Shown one piece after another: positions 25,699-35,312 of a stretch of DNA of 64,000 nucleotides. The DNA comes from Scandinavium vulneris_A (GTDB lineage Bacteria > Pseudomonadota > Gammaproteobacteria > Enterobacterales > Enterobacteriaceae), in the NCBI GenBank assembly GCA_046518185.1, contig JBKGRZ010000006.1:1-64000 (forward strand), written 5' to 3'. Numbering within the stretch: the stretch's first letter is position 1; each line of letters opens with the position of its first letter. Position numbers and translations under genes: made by a program. The notes below the pieces were generated by a model. That model saw only the letters and a list, made by a program, of their open reading frames with translations. It did not search any database and was not told the origin of the DNA.

Positions 25699-28077
25699 TT
25701 ACTCATCATCCGGATCAAGACGGCGGCGGCTAATGATGCGCAGCAGACGCCACAGCACCCACGCCAGCAGAACCACGCTCAGCGCGGCCAGGATCGATAA
25801 CAGAATCGGGTGGTTGGAGAGGGCGAACCACACGCGTTCGTACCACGGCAGGTGGCCGACGTAATACACGTCGCCCACGCGCATGCTGTTCACACCAGAC
25901 TCACGGATAACCGACACCGAACCAAACATCGCCGCCCGTTTGCCGCTGTCGTTTAGCGCCTGATTGAGCAGCTCGGAACCGCGCGGGCTGTCGGCCATCA
26001 GCGCAATGACGCTGCGCTGATCGTGGTACGGAGACTGGAAGCCAATGATCGCCGCCATCGGGCCTTTGGAGCTCACGGTAGTCTGCGACATCGGTTGACG
26101 TTCATAGTTATCGAGCGTCACAGAGGACAAGGCATTGTGCCGCACCGGGGTTTTCACCCAGCTTTGGGTGGCGTTCACCAGCAGCTCGATATGCTGGTCG
26201 TCTTTCAGCTTGTCAGGAATGGAACCGATCAGCAGGATATCTGCATCCTGCTTCTGCATCTCGCCCGGTTCGTCGGTCAGCTTCAGGTTCGCGCCGGTCA
26301 GGCCCACCTGACTCCCGATGGTCGCCACGCTGTCCAGCAGGGTGCTGACCTGGTCAGCCGTTGGATTTTTCGGCATCACAATCAGCGTGTCGGAGAGATC
26401 CGCCATGCGGCTGAACGGGAAGCCCGCATTGGCAAACGCGCGCAGATCCGGCATTGCCAGGAAGTGATAGTAGCTGGAGAAGTCGATGGTTGAATCGTCC
26501 CCAATCACCACGTTGTTCTTGATCGGCTGGAAAGTAATGCAGTTTTCAACCGTCCCGCCCGGCATCGGGTTGGTGTACTGGAAGTCGAAACGCAGCTGGT
26601 TCACCGCCCCCAGACGCAGCGCCGGGATCGACACTTCGTTTTTGCCGTCAATCAGACCCTGAACGATCGGCAGACGCATCAGCAGGCTGTGCGTGTCCTG
26701 GCTGCTGTTCAGGCTATAGGATTGCAGGAACTGGTTGTTGAGGTTGATATCCATCCGCGAACTGTCTTTGATGGCGGGCTGGGTGTAGCGATACTTCAGA
26801 TCCATATCGATACCGTTGCTGCGCAGCAGATACAAATCCGGCGGCAGGTTCAGCGACAGGTTAATCGACGCCGGTTCCAGCCCGGTGGACTGCAGCTGCT
26901 GGTCGTAGGATTTCAGCTCACCGAAGGTGACTGCGCGCTCGGTATTCACCCAGTTCGGGGCATCGTAAGGCTTGCGCTTGAGCAGCGATTTAATGTCATC
27001 GACGGTGACGCTTTCGCCACGGAACAGGATGTTACCTGCGGCGATACCGTTTGCAGCCTGCAACAGATCTTTGTCATCCCGACCCAACACCACCAGCAGC
27101 TTGTTGTACGGATCATTCGGGTTGTCGATCATGCTGATCGTCGGGGCCTTCACCAGCGGATAGTCACGCAGGAAGTCCGGGCGTTTATCGTTGGTGGCGA
27201 AGACGATGGCGTTGCGGTCCGGCACCTGGTTATACAGCACCGGGAAGGTCTGACCACGCCAGCCCGCTCGTGAGCCAAACCACGAGGCGACAATCGCCGC
27301 CGCTTTCTGCTGGTTAATATCCGGTGTACCCGCAAAGACGATCGGCAGATTCAACGGGCGATTATCACGGGAATCAAAGAACGGCACCGGGAAGTGCGAC
27401 AGATCGTTTTTGACATTCAGCTGCTCGAGCGTCATGTCCAGCGAGGTGTTACGCGCCACATCCAGCCACAGTGTGGTGCTGGCGGTGTTTTCACACACGT
27501 CGCGGTAGTGACCGACAAACTCCAGACGCACGTTATTTAAATCGGTGATGAACAGCGGGTCGACCGGGACCTGGGCCATCACTTTTTTACCCAGCTGTTC
27601 TTTGGTGACCGGCAGCACGCCCATCAGTTCATCGTTGAGATACACCTTCAGCTGCGACTGCACCGGCAGCAGCGCGGGCGAGGGGGTATACACCAGATTC
27701 AGCACCGCTTTGGAGACCACTTCGTCACTGCGGGTGCCGAACTGCACTGAGCCGGTTGGGTTGGCGCCTTTCAGCACCATGCTGCCCGGTGCGGGCGCGA
27801 TTTGGGCGAAGCTGAGCTTCACGTCACGAGTAGGCGAATTTTCAACCACCGCAGGGGTTGCCGCCGCATCAGCGCCGACCGCTGCCGGGTCAGTCACCGT
27901 TGGACTGACCATCCCCGGCGTGGCGGTAGCCGGAACCGGCGCTGCCGTCGTAGGGTCCGCGTCTGCCGCAGTGGCAGGCGCAGCATCGGCTGCCGTCGTT
28001 TCGGAATAGGTTGTCAATGGGATAAAAGCGCTCACACCCACTGCCGCTGCGCACATCCAGGAAAGTTTTCTTTTCAT
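25699..28077 (-). CDS. bcsB: cellulose synthase periplasmic subunit BcsB
   Basis: BcsB is the membrane-anchored periplasmic partner of BcsA that guides the nascent glucan. The 792-aa protein (E. coli 779) has a signal peptide (KRKLSWMCAAAVGVSAFIPL), then an Ala/Pro/Thr-rich low-complexity stretch (about 30-75) that is longer than in E. coli. Carbohydrate-binding and flavodoxin-like repeats follow (FHSIDFSSYYHFLAMPDLRAF-type blocks, LIVMPKNPTADQV). A C-terminal transmembrane anchor (SILAALSVVLLAWVLWRLL) with a basic tail ends the protein. I chose the ATG at 28075-28077; an upstream extension of 32 codons has no similarity. The gap to bcsA is 10 nt. In E. coli BcsB forms a hexameric crown over BcsA. 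Confidence 0.95.
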   Translation of the reverse strand: MKRKLSWMCAAAVGVSAFIPLTTYSETTAADAAPATAADADPTTAAPVPATATPGMVSPTVTDPAAVGADAAATPAVVENSPTRDVKLSFAQIAPAPGSMVLKGANPTGSVQFGTRSDEVVSKAVLNLVYTPSPALLPVQSQLKVYLNDELMGVLPVTKEQLGKKVMAQVPVDPLFITDLNNVRLEFVGHYRDVCENTASTTLWLDVARNTSLDMTLEQLNVKNDLSHFPVPFFDSRDNRPLNLPIVFAGTPDINQQKAAAIVASWFGSRAGWRGQTFPVLYNQVPDRNAIVFATNDKRPDFLRDYPLVKAPTISMIDNPNDPYNKLLVVLGRDDKDLLQAANGIAAGNILFRGESVTVDDIKSLLKRKPYDAPNWVNTERAVTFGELKSYDQQLQSTGLEPASINLSLNLPPDLYLLRSNGIDMDLKYRYTQPAIKDSSRMDINLNNQFLQSYSLNSSQDTHSLLMRLPIVQGLIDGKNEVSIPALRLGAVNQLRFDFQYTNPMPGGTVENCITFQPIKNNVVIGDDSTIDFSSYYHFLAMPDLRAFANAGFPFSRMADLSDTLIVMPKNPTADQVSTLLDSVATIGSQVGLTGANLKLTDEPGEMQKQDADILLIGSIPDKLKDDQHIELLVNATQSWVKTPVRHNALSSVTLDNYERQPMSQTTVSSKGPMAAIIGFQSPYHDQRSVIALMADSPRGSELLNQALNDSGKRAAMFGSVSVIRESGVNSMRVGDVYYVGHLPWYERVWFALSNHPILLSILAALSVVLLAWVLWRLLRIISRRRLDPDDE

Positions 28078-28087
28078 CGTATAGTCA

Positions 28088-30706
28088 TCATTGTTGAGCC
28101 ATAGCCGGTTCAGGCAGTGTCGTTCCCGCGTTGCGCTCCGGGCGGCGCGGTATGAAAGAGACAACCCAGGCAACCAGAGCCAGAAGCGATCGGAAGATAA
28201 ATTTCACCGAAGGCGGCGCGAATTCCGCCAAGTGGCGATAGCCACGGAACCCCAGTTTTAAAATGTCCAGCATACTCTCCAGCGGTTTGTCTTCCGGATA
28301 GCTGTCCTGCCACAGCGCCCAGGTATCGGCGCGGGCAAAGGTACACTGAACAAAATCGATATGCTGACGGGTCGACATCGGCAGCAGTTTCAGGCCGACT
28401 TCGCTGCCCATCACGCGGGTGACCTGCATCGGGAAGGCATACTCCTGCTGGCCGCGTTTGAGCAGCAGGCTAACGTTTTGCCCTTCCAGCACCTGCGCCT
28501 GACCGTTGATTTGCAAGCCCACGCCGCCATCGGAGAAGTCCTGCAGCGTACAGGAGAACAGGTGTCCATCTTCCCGGGCAATCGCCGCAGGCATTTTCAT
28601 TTCAACACGGTGGGAGCGACGCACCTGCTTACTTTCCACCGACACCGCCACCGCGCCGCCGAGAATAATCAGGTTGTAGAACACCCACACGATACTGACC
28701 CACACGGTCAGAATTTCATTTTCCGGGCCGGTAAAGTGCCGCCAGATACCCACGGCGATGCCGACCAGGTTGAGGATAACCAGATACAGATAGGGCCGGG
28801 AGATAACCCAGTCGACGTACTCCTCTTTCACCAGACCGCCCTTCGCCGTCACGTTAAAGGTACCGATTTTCGGGTTAATCAACGCCACGATGGTCGGCGG
28901 GGCGATATACCAGGCCAGCACCGTTTCGTAAATCTCACTCCAGAACGAGTGGCGATATTTGCCCTGAATCTTCGAGTTGGTCAGGCTGGCGTGGATCATA
29001 TGCGGCAGCACGAACAAGGCAATCATCAGCGCCGGGGCGTAGATGATATAGGCATGCAGCAGCAGGAACGCCAGCGGCGCGGTGAGGAAGATCAGACGCG
29101 GTACGCCGGACAAGAAGTGCAGCATGGCGTTGGCATAACAGATGCGCTGGGACCACTTCAGCCCTTTGCCGAACAGCGGGTTATCCATACGGAAGATTTG
29201 CACCATCCCGCGCGCCCAGCGAATACGCTGCCCAATGTGCGCCGACAGGCTTTCGGTTGCCAGACCGGCCGCCTGCGGGATACGCATGTAGGCCGACGTA
29301 TAGCCGCGACGGTGTAAGCGCAGCGAGGTGTGCGCATCTTCGGTGACCGTTTCAACCGCAATGCCACCGACTTCATCCAGCGGGCCACGGCGGATAACGG
29401 CGCAGGAACCGCAGAAGAACGTCGCATCCCACATGTCGTTCCCGTCCTGCACCAGACCGTAGAACAGCGTGCCTTCGTTCGGCGTTTTACGGAAACGGCC
29501 GAGGTTACGCTCGAACGGATCAGGTGAGAAGAAGTGGTGCGGGGTCTGCATCACGCCAAGTTTCTTATCTTTCAGGAACCAGCCGACGGTCATTTGCAGG
29601 AAGGAACGTGTCGGCACGTGGTCGCAGTCGAAAATAGAAACCAGCTCGCCTTTCGCCAGCTTCAGGGCGTTATTGATATTGCCCGCTTTGGCATGTTCAT
29701 GCGTGGTACGCGCCACGTACTCCACGTTCACGTCTTTGGCGAACTGACGAAACTCCTCGCGACCGCCATCATCAAGGATCCAAATTTTAAGTTTGTCCTT
29801 CGGCCAGTCAATCCCCAACGACGCATAGACGGTGTTTTTCACCACGTTGAGGTCTTCGTTATAGGTCGGGATAAAGATATCGACCGACGGCCACAGGGCC
29901 ATGTCTTTCGGCAGCGGCACCGGCTGGCGGTTGAGCGGCCAGATGACCTGGAAATACCCCAGCACCAGCACTATCCAGGCGTAGGTTTCGGCAAACAGCA
30001 GCGTCAGGCCGCACACCAGGCTGACCGGGTCGTCCCAGTTCAACGTCGAGGTATAGCGCCACCAGATATAGCGGCAGGAGACCGTAAGCGACAGCACCAC
30101 CAGCATCAGCGCCGAGAAACGCCCTGGCATCCGGCGCACCAGTAAGGCCACGCCCCACAGCAGCAGCAGGAAGATAAACTGTGACAGCGGATTAAACGGC
30201 TGGGTGACGCACACCAGCGCCAGCAGCAGCGAGCCCCCCACCACCACGCCGAGGATCAGTTTGCGCAGCTTCGGGTTGACGTGGGCCAGTTCCTTTTTAT
30301 GGTTTATGTGCTCGGTTTTCTTACTCATCCGCTCGGGCAAATCTTCCATCCATTGATGGTAACGCCCGCGCGCACCGGCTAGCACCTTCAGCCCTTTCCA
30401 GTTGAAATTCTTTCGCTCTCCCATCGGGCGGGTCGCCACCAGCCACAGGCTTTGCAGCAGATAGCGTACCGGGTCGAGCGGGCGCGGACGATGGGCGTCG
30501 ATATGGGGGTAGTAGGTGTGATGGTTGGCGCGGATCTGCTGCCAGCGCGGGTGCTCTAAGGGAAACAACAGCCACGCCAGCGCCACCCAGAAACAGCCCA
30601 GTGTCGCCCCGAGCCAGGACGCGTTGTGCTGCCGATAGTCGAGATAACGCGCGCGCAGACGCGCCCCCGCAAGCGGTGCCAGCAAAAGGGCGGTAAGGCG
30701 TATCAT
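28088..30706 (-). CDS. bcsA: cellulose synthase catalytic subunit BcsA
   Basis: BcsA polymerises UDP-glucose to beta-1,4-glucan and threads it across the inner membrane. At 872 aa it equals E. coli BcsA. GT2 motifs are all present: ILDDGG, FDCDH, TVTEDAHT (catalytic base region) and QRIRWARG (Q-x-x-R-W). The C-terminal PilZ domain that binds c-di-GMP has the arginine motif QVRRSHRVEM and the DFSDGGVG box, so activation by c-di-GMP is expected. The start at 30704-30706 overlaps the bcsQ stop by 4 nt (ATGA). A 16-codon longer frame lies inside bcsQ and is rejected. PdeH and PdeK in this window would reduce its activity. Confidence 0.97.
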   Translation of the reverse strand: MIRLTALLLAPLAGARLRARYLDYRQHNASWLGATLGCFWVALAWLLFPLEHPRWQQIRANHHTYYPHIDAHRPRPLDPVRYLLQSLWLVATRPMGERKNFNWKGLKVLAGARGRYHQWMEDLPERMSKKTEHINHKKELAHVNPKLRKLILGVVVGGSLLLALVCVTQPFNPLSQFIFLLLLWGVALLVRRMPGRFSALMLVVLSLTVSCRYIWWRYTSTLNWDDPVSLVCGLTLLFAETYAWIVLVLGYFQVIWPLNRQPVPLPKDMALWPSVDIFIPTYNEDLNVVKNTVYASLGIDWPKDKLKIWILDDGGREEFRQFAKDVNVEYVARTTHEHAKAGNINNALKLAKGELVSIFDCDHVPTRSFLQMTVGWFLKDKKLGVMQTPHHFFSPDPFERNLGRFRKTPNEGTLFYGLVQDGNDMWDATFFCGSCAVIRRGPLDEVGGIAVETVTEDAHTSLRLHRRGYTSAYMRIPQAAGLATESLSAHIGQRIRWARGMVQIFRMDNPLFGKGLKWSQRICYANAMLHFLSGVPRLIFLTAPLAFLLLHAYIIYAPALMIALFVLPHMIHASLTNSKIQGKYRHSFWSEIYETVLAWYIAPPTIVALINPKIGTFNVTAKGGLVKEEYVDWVISRPYLYLVILNLVGIAVGIWRHFTGPENEILTVWVSIVWVFYNLIILGGAVAVSVESKQVRRSHRVEMKMPAAIAREDGHLFSCTLQDFSDGGVGLQINGQAQVLEGQNVSLLLKRGQQEYAFPMQVTRVMGSEVGLKLLPMSTRQHIDFVQCTFARADTWALWQDSYPEDKPLESMLDILKLGFRGYRHLAEFAPPSVKFIFRSLLALVAWVVSFIPRRPERNAGTTLPEPAMAQQ

Positions 30707-31455
30707 GGCGCCTGCTCCAACGCCTCGTGCATCCCGGCGTAGTGCATCACACACCAGTTGGCGAGAGTGATCACTTCTTCCGCCGCCAGAGAATCACCGC
30801 GATATTCCCCCAGCGGCTGCTTGGCGGCCAGGCACTCGGCGATAGATTCATCACGATGGATAACCACCGGCAACATGCGCGGCTGGCTTTGCAGCCAGAT
30901 ACGGTAAATGTCATCCTGGACATGGCTGCCGATACGTAAATCGTTAATCAGAATGTGGCCATGTTTGGGCAAGATTTGTTGATGCAGACGGATATGCGCA
31001 TTGGCATCCGGATTGACGATGGTCAGCATGTGATGACAGGCTTCGATCAACGGCTGCATCCACGGCGCAACGTCATGCGGGAGATCAATCAGGATCCAGC
31101 GACGCGCTCCCTGCGGGTGCAGCGTTTTGACAATCTCAGCCGCCTGATTCAGAACCGGTGTCAAAACGTTAACATTTAACCGTTCCGCTAGAGAAAGCTG
31201 GCCAAACGGCAGAAAATCGAGTTGAGAGGTATAGCGCATCCCGGCATCTCGCCAGTCCTGACCGTCAAGCAGCGCACGTGCCCAGCCATCACGGTGAGCA
31301 ATGTCGTCATTGAAGAAGTAGCGCAGCATATTATCCGGGCAGGCATCAATAATCAGAACCGTCTCGCCCAGCGTCTGCAACGCCCACCCCAGCGCGGCGG
31401 TCAGCGACGTGGTTCCGGTGCCGCCTCGCAGGCCCTGTAATCCCAAAATGGCCAT
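30703..31455 (-). CDS. bcsQ: cellulose biosynthesis ParA-like ATPase BcsQ
   Basis: This MinD/ParA-type ATPase of 250 aa (E. coli 250) joins BcsR and BcsE at the cytosolic vestibule of the Bcs machine and localises it to a pole in E. coli. The deviant Walker A motif is LRGGTGTTSL; further blocks are LIIDACPDN and WILIDLPHD. Codon 6 is an intact sense codon (MAILGLQ). In E. coli K-12 the bcsQ gene carries an early stop near this position that silences cellulose, so this genome does not share that lesion. The stop overlaps the bcsA start by 4 nt. bcsR ends 10 bp upstream. Confidence 0.96.
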   Translation of the reverse strand: MAILGLQGLRGGTGTTSLTAALGWALQTLGETVLIIDACPDNMLRYFFNDDIAHRDGWARALLDGQDWRDAGMRYTSQLDFLPFGQLSLAERLNVNVLTPVLNQAAEIVKTLHPQGARRWILIDLPHDVAPWMQPLIEACHHMLTIVNPDANAHIRLHQQILPKHGHILINDLRIGSHVQDDIYRIWLQSQPRMLPVVIHRDESIAECLAAKQPLGEYRGDSLAAEEVITLANWCVMHYAGMHEALEQAP

Positions 31456-31465
31456 TCAGGCTTCC

Positions 31466-31654
31466 TTATTTTTGTTCTGCAAACTCGGCCAGCAATGGCC
31501 AGCGCTTTAAGGCGGCGGCAAGATGCTCGCGTTGGGAAATATCGGTATAATCTATTTCAGGCAATGAAAATGCCCGACTTAAAGCCAAAAAATCATTTTG
31601 GAAGGTGTAACCAGGCATTGAATCTGACTTTGTCCGGAGTTCATTTTCAGACAT
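31466..31654 (-). CDS. bcsR: cellulose biosynthesis protein BcsR (YhjR)
   Basis: This small protein is the first gene of the bcsRQABZC operon and partners BcsQ. The conserved part is GYTFQNDFLALSRAFSLPEI, then DYTDISQREHLAAALKRWPLLAEFA, closely matching E. coli BcsR. I chose the ATG at 31652-31654, which gives 62 aa, the E. coli length, and has GAAGGG about nine bases upstream. In-frame ATGs at 31676-31678 and 31700-31702 would add 8 or 16 residues, but they lack well-placed ribosome-binding sites and encode a repeated MSD sequence. The divergent bcsEFG operon begins about 220 bp away. Confidence 0.92.
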   Translation of the reverse strand: MSENELRTKSDSMPGYTFQNDFLALSRAFSLPEIDYTDISQREHLAAALKRWPLLAEFAEQK

Positions 31655-31872
31655 TTCTTTTGACCCTTCATCGGACATTTGGTGGATAAACGTATCGGAC
31701 ATTCCTTTGATTCAAGAAACTAAAACACGGGTTCATCAGCGAGATACACTCTGTCCGAACGGGGGATTCGTTAACATGCTATGACTGTTACTCTTTAATT
31801 TCAATGTTAGGTTTAATCTGAGACTTTTGCTAGTAAACTACTACGTAGTCAAACCTGAACACGAGGGACACC
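31655..31872. promoter_or_regulatory. divergent control region of bcsRQABZC and bcsEFG
   Basis: The 218 bp between bcsR and bcsE must hold both promoters. It is AT-rich. Four copies of TCGGACA or its complement lie here or just inside bcsR: 31631-31637 and 31752-31758 as TGTCCG(A/G), and 31671-31677 and 31695-31701 as TCGGACA. They could be operator half-sites, but I know of no matching regulator. No promoter boxes are claimed. Confidence 0.3.
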
Positions 31873-33432
31873 GTGGACCCTGTATTTTCACTTGGAATCC
31901 AGTCCTTATGGGACGAAGTTAGCCATATGCCTCTGGGTGGTGTCTGGTGGATGAACGTTGAACGTCGTGAAGACGCCGTGAGCCTAATGAATCAGACGAT
32001 TGCGGCACAGAATTCTGACGCGAAAGTCGCCGCAATTACGATGGGGGAAAAACCCCACAAATTAGTAAAACTAAATGCATCTCACGGCCCTGAGAAAATA
32101 CGCCTGTTCAACATGCCAAAAAATGAAAATGGTCTATACTCGCTGCGCCAGGATCTGCTTTGCTCATTAGATCCGGCCGGGTATTTATTTATCCTGTTGT
32201 GTTCAGATAACGCCTGGCAGAATATCCCGCCAGAGCGCATCAAAAAATGGCTGAATAGCACCCAGAGCTGGGCCAAATACTACGGCTGCTCGTTACTTAT
32301 CCTAAATCCGGGAAACAATACGGATTCTCAGATCTCACTCCTGCTGGCTGAATATCGCGCCCTTTCCGGTTTGGCGAGCCTGCGTTTCCTGGGGGATAGC
32401 CACCTGCTGGATATTGCGTTTTGGGCTAATGACAAAGGCGTCAGCGCCCGCCAGCAGCTACAGGTCAATAACAGTGGTAAAACCTGGCAGTTGGCGGAGC
32501 AGGAAGAAACGGTCGTTCAGCCGCGCAGTGACGAAAAAGATGTGCTCAGCACCAAAAGTGCCCTTGAAGGCGCTCCACCCTTGTCCGAACACTGGACGGT
32601 GTTTGATACCAACGATGCGGTGTTTAATGCCGCCCGCTCCGCGCAGGCCGCCACCGTCATTTTCACCGTGGAACAAACCAGCCAGATTGAACAGCTGGCG
32701 CATGACATTCACACCCTGCGCCGTCAGCGCGGCAGTGCGATGAAAATTGTGGTGCGTGAAATCACCGCCAGCCTGCGTGCTACCGACGAACGCTTACTCC
32801 TGGGCTGCGGTGCGAATCTGGTGGTGCCGTGGAATACTCCGCTTTCCCGCTGTCTGACGCTGATTGAAAGCGTGCAGAAACAGCAGTTCCAGCGCTACGT
32901 GCCGGATGAGATTGGCACCCTGCTGTCGATGACCCAGCCGCTGAAACTGCGCGGTTATCAGAAGTGGGATATCTTCTGTAAAGCGGTACACAACATCATG
33001 AACAACCCACTGTTGCCTGCCGATAATAAAGGGGTCATGGTGGCGCTGCGCCCGGTGCCGGGCCTGCGCGTGGAGCAGGCATTAACCCTGTGCCGCCCCA
33101 ACCGCCTGGGCGATATCATGACCATTGGCGATAACCGCCTGGTGATGTTTTTGACCTTCTGTCGCATCAATGACCTCGACACCGCCTTAAATCACATCTT
33201 CCCGTTACCGACCGGCGATATCTTCTCTAACCGTATGATCTGGTTCGAAGATAAGCAGATTACGGCCGAAATCGTGGAAATGAGCGCGGTGACAGCCGAC
33301 CGCTGGACCGCGCCGCTGCCGGTAACCACTGAAAAGAACAAGGTGATGAACGCCGTCCACGATGGGCGCAGCTGGCGGCGCTACCCGGAACCACACCGTC
33401 TGACTGACGCCCAGGGAGGACAACCACAATGA
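31873..33432 (+). CDS. bcsE: c-di-GMP-binding cellulose regulator BcsE
   Basis: BcsE binds c-di-GMP through a GIL (GGDEF I-site-like) domain and docks onto the BcsRQ and BcsF proteins to raise cellulose output. At 519 aa (E. coli 523) it aligns throughout. The C-terminal GIL domain carries the conserved KLRGYQKWDIF block and the RxxD-like stretch CRPNRLGDIMTIG..RLVMFLTFCR. Start choice: E. coli begins MRDIVDPVF, while the same reading frame here has ACG at the Met codon (31861-31863). So translation probably starts at the GTG (31873) with GAGGG five bases upstream, which gives a protein four residues shorter. The stop overlaps the bcsF start (ATGA). Confidence 0.95.
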   Translation: MDPVFSLGIQSLWDEVSHMPLGGVWWMNVERREDAVSLMNQTIAAQNSDAKVAAITMGEKPHKLVKLNASHGPEKIRLFNMPKNENGLYSLRQDLLCSLDPAGYLFILLCSDNAWQNIPPERIKKWLNSTQSWAKYYGCSLLILNPGNNTDSQISLLLAEYRALSGLASLRFLGDSHLLDIAFWANDKGVSARQQLQVNNSGKTWQLAEQEETVVQPRSDEKDVLSTKSALEGAPPLSEHWTVFDTNDAVFNAARSAQAATVIFTVEQTSQIEQLAHDIHTLRRQRGSAMKIVVREITASLRATDERLLLGCGANLVVPWNTPLSRCLTLIESVQKQQFQRYVPDEIGTLLSMTQPLKLRGYQKWDIFCKAVHNIMNNPLLPADNKGVMVALRPVPGLRVEQALTLCRPNRLGDIMTIGDNRLVMFLTFCRINDLDTALNHIFPLPTGDIFSNRMIWFEDKQITAEIVEMSAVTADRWTAPLPVTTEKNKVMNAVHDGRSWRRYPEPHRLTDAQGGQPQ

Positions 33433-33626
33433 TGTCTATTGCCGATATTATTCAGCTGGTTGTGCTGTGCGCCCTGATTTTTTTCCCTTTGGGATACATC
33501 GCGCGTCACTTTTTCCGCCGCATCGAAACAACCTTTCGGTTGATGTTCTTCAGACCCCGTTACGTAAAACCGGCTGGTGTCCTGCGCCGGTCAGATCTCG
33601 TCAAGGCAAAGCAAAACGATGACTAA
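33429..33626 (+). CDS. bcsF: membrane docking protein BcsF
   Basis: The 65-aa single-pass inner-membrane protein (E. coli 63) has the helix IADIIQLVVLCALIFFPLGYIA, then a basic cytosolic tail with PRYVKPAGVLRRSDL. It recruits BcsE and links it to BcsG. It starts at the ATG overlapping the bcsE stop, like the E. coli Met-Met start, and its end overlaps bcsG by 8 nt, so the three genes are translationally coupled. Confidence 0.94.
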   Translation: MMSIADIIQLVVLCALIFFPLGYIARHFFRRIETTFRLMFFRPRYVKPAGVLRRSDLVKAKQNDD

Positions 33627-35298
33627 CCCAACTCAAACCGCCGTCTCCTCATCGCCATTCTGGCAATACTGGCGCGGCCTTTCTGGATGGAACTTCTACT
33701 TTCTGGTGAAGTTTGGCCTGCTGTGGGCGGGATACCTTAATTTTCATGCGCTACAGAACCTGGTGTTCATGGCGTTTCTGCTGCTGCCGATCCCCAACCG
33801 CAAACTGCATAAACTGCGGCACTGGATTGCCATTCCGGTAGGGATTGCGCTGTTCTGGCACGATACCTGGCTGCCTGGCCCGGAAAGCATTATGAGCCAG
33901 GGCTCGCAGCTGGCGGGCTTCAGCATGGATTATATTGTCGACCTGGTGACGCGCTTCATTAACTGGCAGATGGTGGGGCTGTTCTTCGTCCTGCTGGTCG
34001 CGTGGCTGTTTTTATCCCAGTGGCTACGCGTGACGGTCTTTACGGTCGTCATTATGGTCTGGCTGAATCTCATCACCGTGGTGGGCCCGAACTTTTCGCT
34101 GTTCCCTGGCGGGCAAAACACCGGCACGGTGACCACCACCGGCGGCACTGCGGCGGCCACGGTGGCAACGGCGAACGCGAAACCGGTGGTCGGCGATATG
34201 CCTGCACAAACCGCCCCGCCAACGTCGGCCAACCTGAACGCGTGGCTGTCGAGCTTCTACGCGGCGGAAGAAAAGCGCCAGACCACTTTCCCGACGGCGT
34301 TACCGGAAGATGCACAACCGTTCGAACTGCTGGTGATCAACATCTGTTCCCTCTCCTGGGATGATATTGAAGCCGCCGGTCTGGCCCAGCATCCGCTGTG
34401 GTCGCACTTTGATATCGTGTTCAAACACTTTAACTCCGCGACCTCCTACAGCGGCCCGGCGGCGATTCGTCTGCTGCGCGCCAGCTGCGGTCAGCCGTCG
34501 CATACCAATCTTTATTCGCCAGCCGCTAAGCAGTGTTATCTGTTCGATAACCTGGCCTCGCTGGGCTTTAAAACCCAGCTGATGCTCGGCCACAACGGCG
34601 TGTTCGGTGACTTCCTGAAAGAGCTGCGTAACTACGGCGATATGCAGGCCCCACTGATGGACCAGAAAGGGCTCCCGGTCAATTTACAGGCCTTCGACGG
34701 TTCCCCGGTATATGACGACCTGGCGGTGCTGAAGCGCTGGCAGGAAGGGGAAGGTAAAGAGGATGGCGCGCGTACGGCGACCTTCTTCAATATCCTGCCG
34801 CTGCACGACGGAAACCACTTCGCAGGGCAGAGCAAAACCGCCGACTATAAAGTGCGTGCCCAGAAGCTGTTTGATGAACTGGATACCTTCTTTACCGAGC
34901 TGGAAAAATCAGGCCGGAAGGTGATGGTGGTGATTGCGCCGGAGCACGGCGGCGCGCTGAAAGGCGATAAAATGCAGGTATCCGGCCTGCGTGATATCCC
35001 CAGCCCGAACATCACCAACGTACCGGCAGCGATTAAATTCTTCGGCATGAAAGCCCCGCATCAGGGTGCCGCCATTGAAATCGATCAGCCGAGCAGCTAT
35101 CTGGCGATTTCGGAACTGGTTGCCCGCGCGCTCGACGGCAAAATGTTCACCGAAGACAGCGTCAACTGGGAGCAATATACCAGCGACCTGCCACAAACCG
35201 CTCCGGTTTCCGAGAACTCCAACGCGGTGGTTATCCAGTACCAGGGCAAACCGTATGTCCGTCTCAACGGCGGCGACTGGGTGCCTTACCCACAGTAA
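33619..35298 (+). CDS. bcsG: cellulose phosphoethanolamine transferase BcsG
   Basis: BcsG moves phosphoethanolamine from phosphatidylethanolamine to cellulose, making pEtN-cellulose. At 559 aa it equals E. coli BcsG. Four to five N-terminal transmembrane segments (to about residue 165) are followed by a Thr/Ala-rich linker (TTGGTAAATVATAN) and a periplasmic alkaline-phosphatase-type domain. The nucleophile Ser is in FNSATSYSGPAAIRLL. Zinc-binding and conserved residues lie in VINICSLSWDD, MLGHNG and VVIAPEHGGALKGD. The ATG at 33619 matches the E. coli N-terminus; a longer frame runs back into bcsF. A terminator hairpin follows. Confidence 0.96.
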   Translation: MTNPTQTAVSSSPFWQYWRGLSGWNFYFLVKFGLLWAGYLNFHALQNLVFMAFLLLPIPNRKLHKLRHWIAIPVGIALFWHDTWLPGPESIMSQGSQLAGFSMDYIVDLVTRFINWQMVGLFFVLLVAWLFLSQWLRVTVFTVVIMVWLNLITVVGPNFSLFPGGQNTGTVTTTGGTAAATVATANAKPVVGDMPAQTAPPTSANLNAWLSSFYAAEEKRQTTFPTALPEDAQPFELLVINICSLSWDDIEAAGLAQHPLWSHFDIVFKHFNSATSYSGPAAIRLLRASCGQPSHTNLYSPAAKQCYLFDNLASLGFKTQLMLGHNGVFGDFLKELRNYGDMQAPLMDQKGLPVNLQAFDGSPVYDDLAVLKRWQEGEGKEDGARTATFFNILPLHDGNHFAGQSKTADYKVRAQKLFDELDTFFTELEKSGRKVMVVIAPEHGGALKGDKMQVSGLRDIPSPNITNVPAAIKFFGMKAPHQGAAIEIDQPSSYLAISELVARALDGKMFTEDSVNWEQYTSDLPQTAPVSENSNAVVIQYQGKPYVRLNGGDWVPYPQ

Positions 35299-35312
35299 TC
35301 GTTCCGCGTAAC

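Noticed and set aside
28361..29317. A 318-codon plus-strand frame opposite bcsA
   Set aside because: It lies antisense to well-conserved catalytic codons of bcsA and has no recognisable protein features. The dpp region gives similar long antisense frames (36466-37389, 39609-40565).
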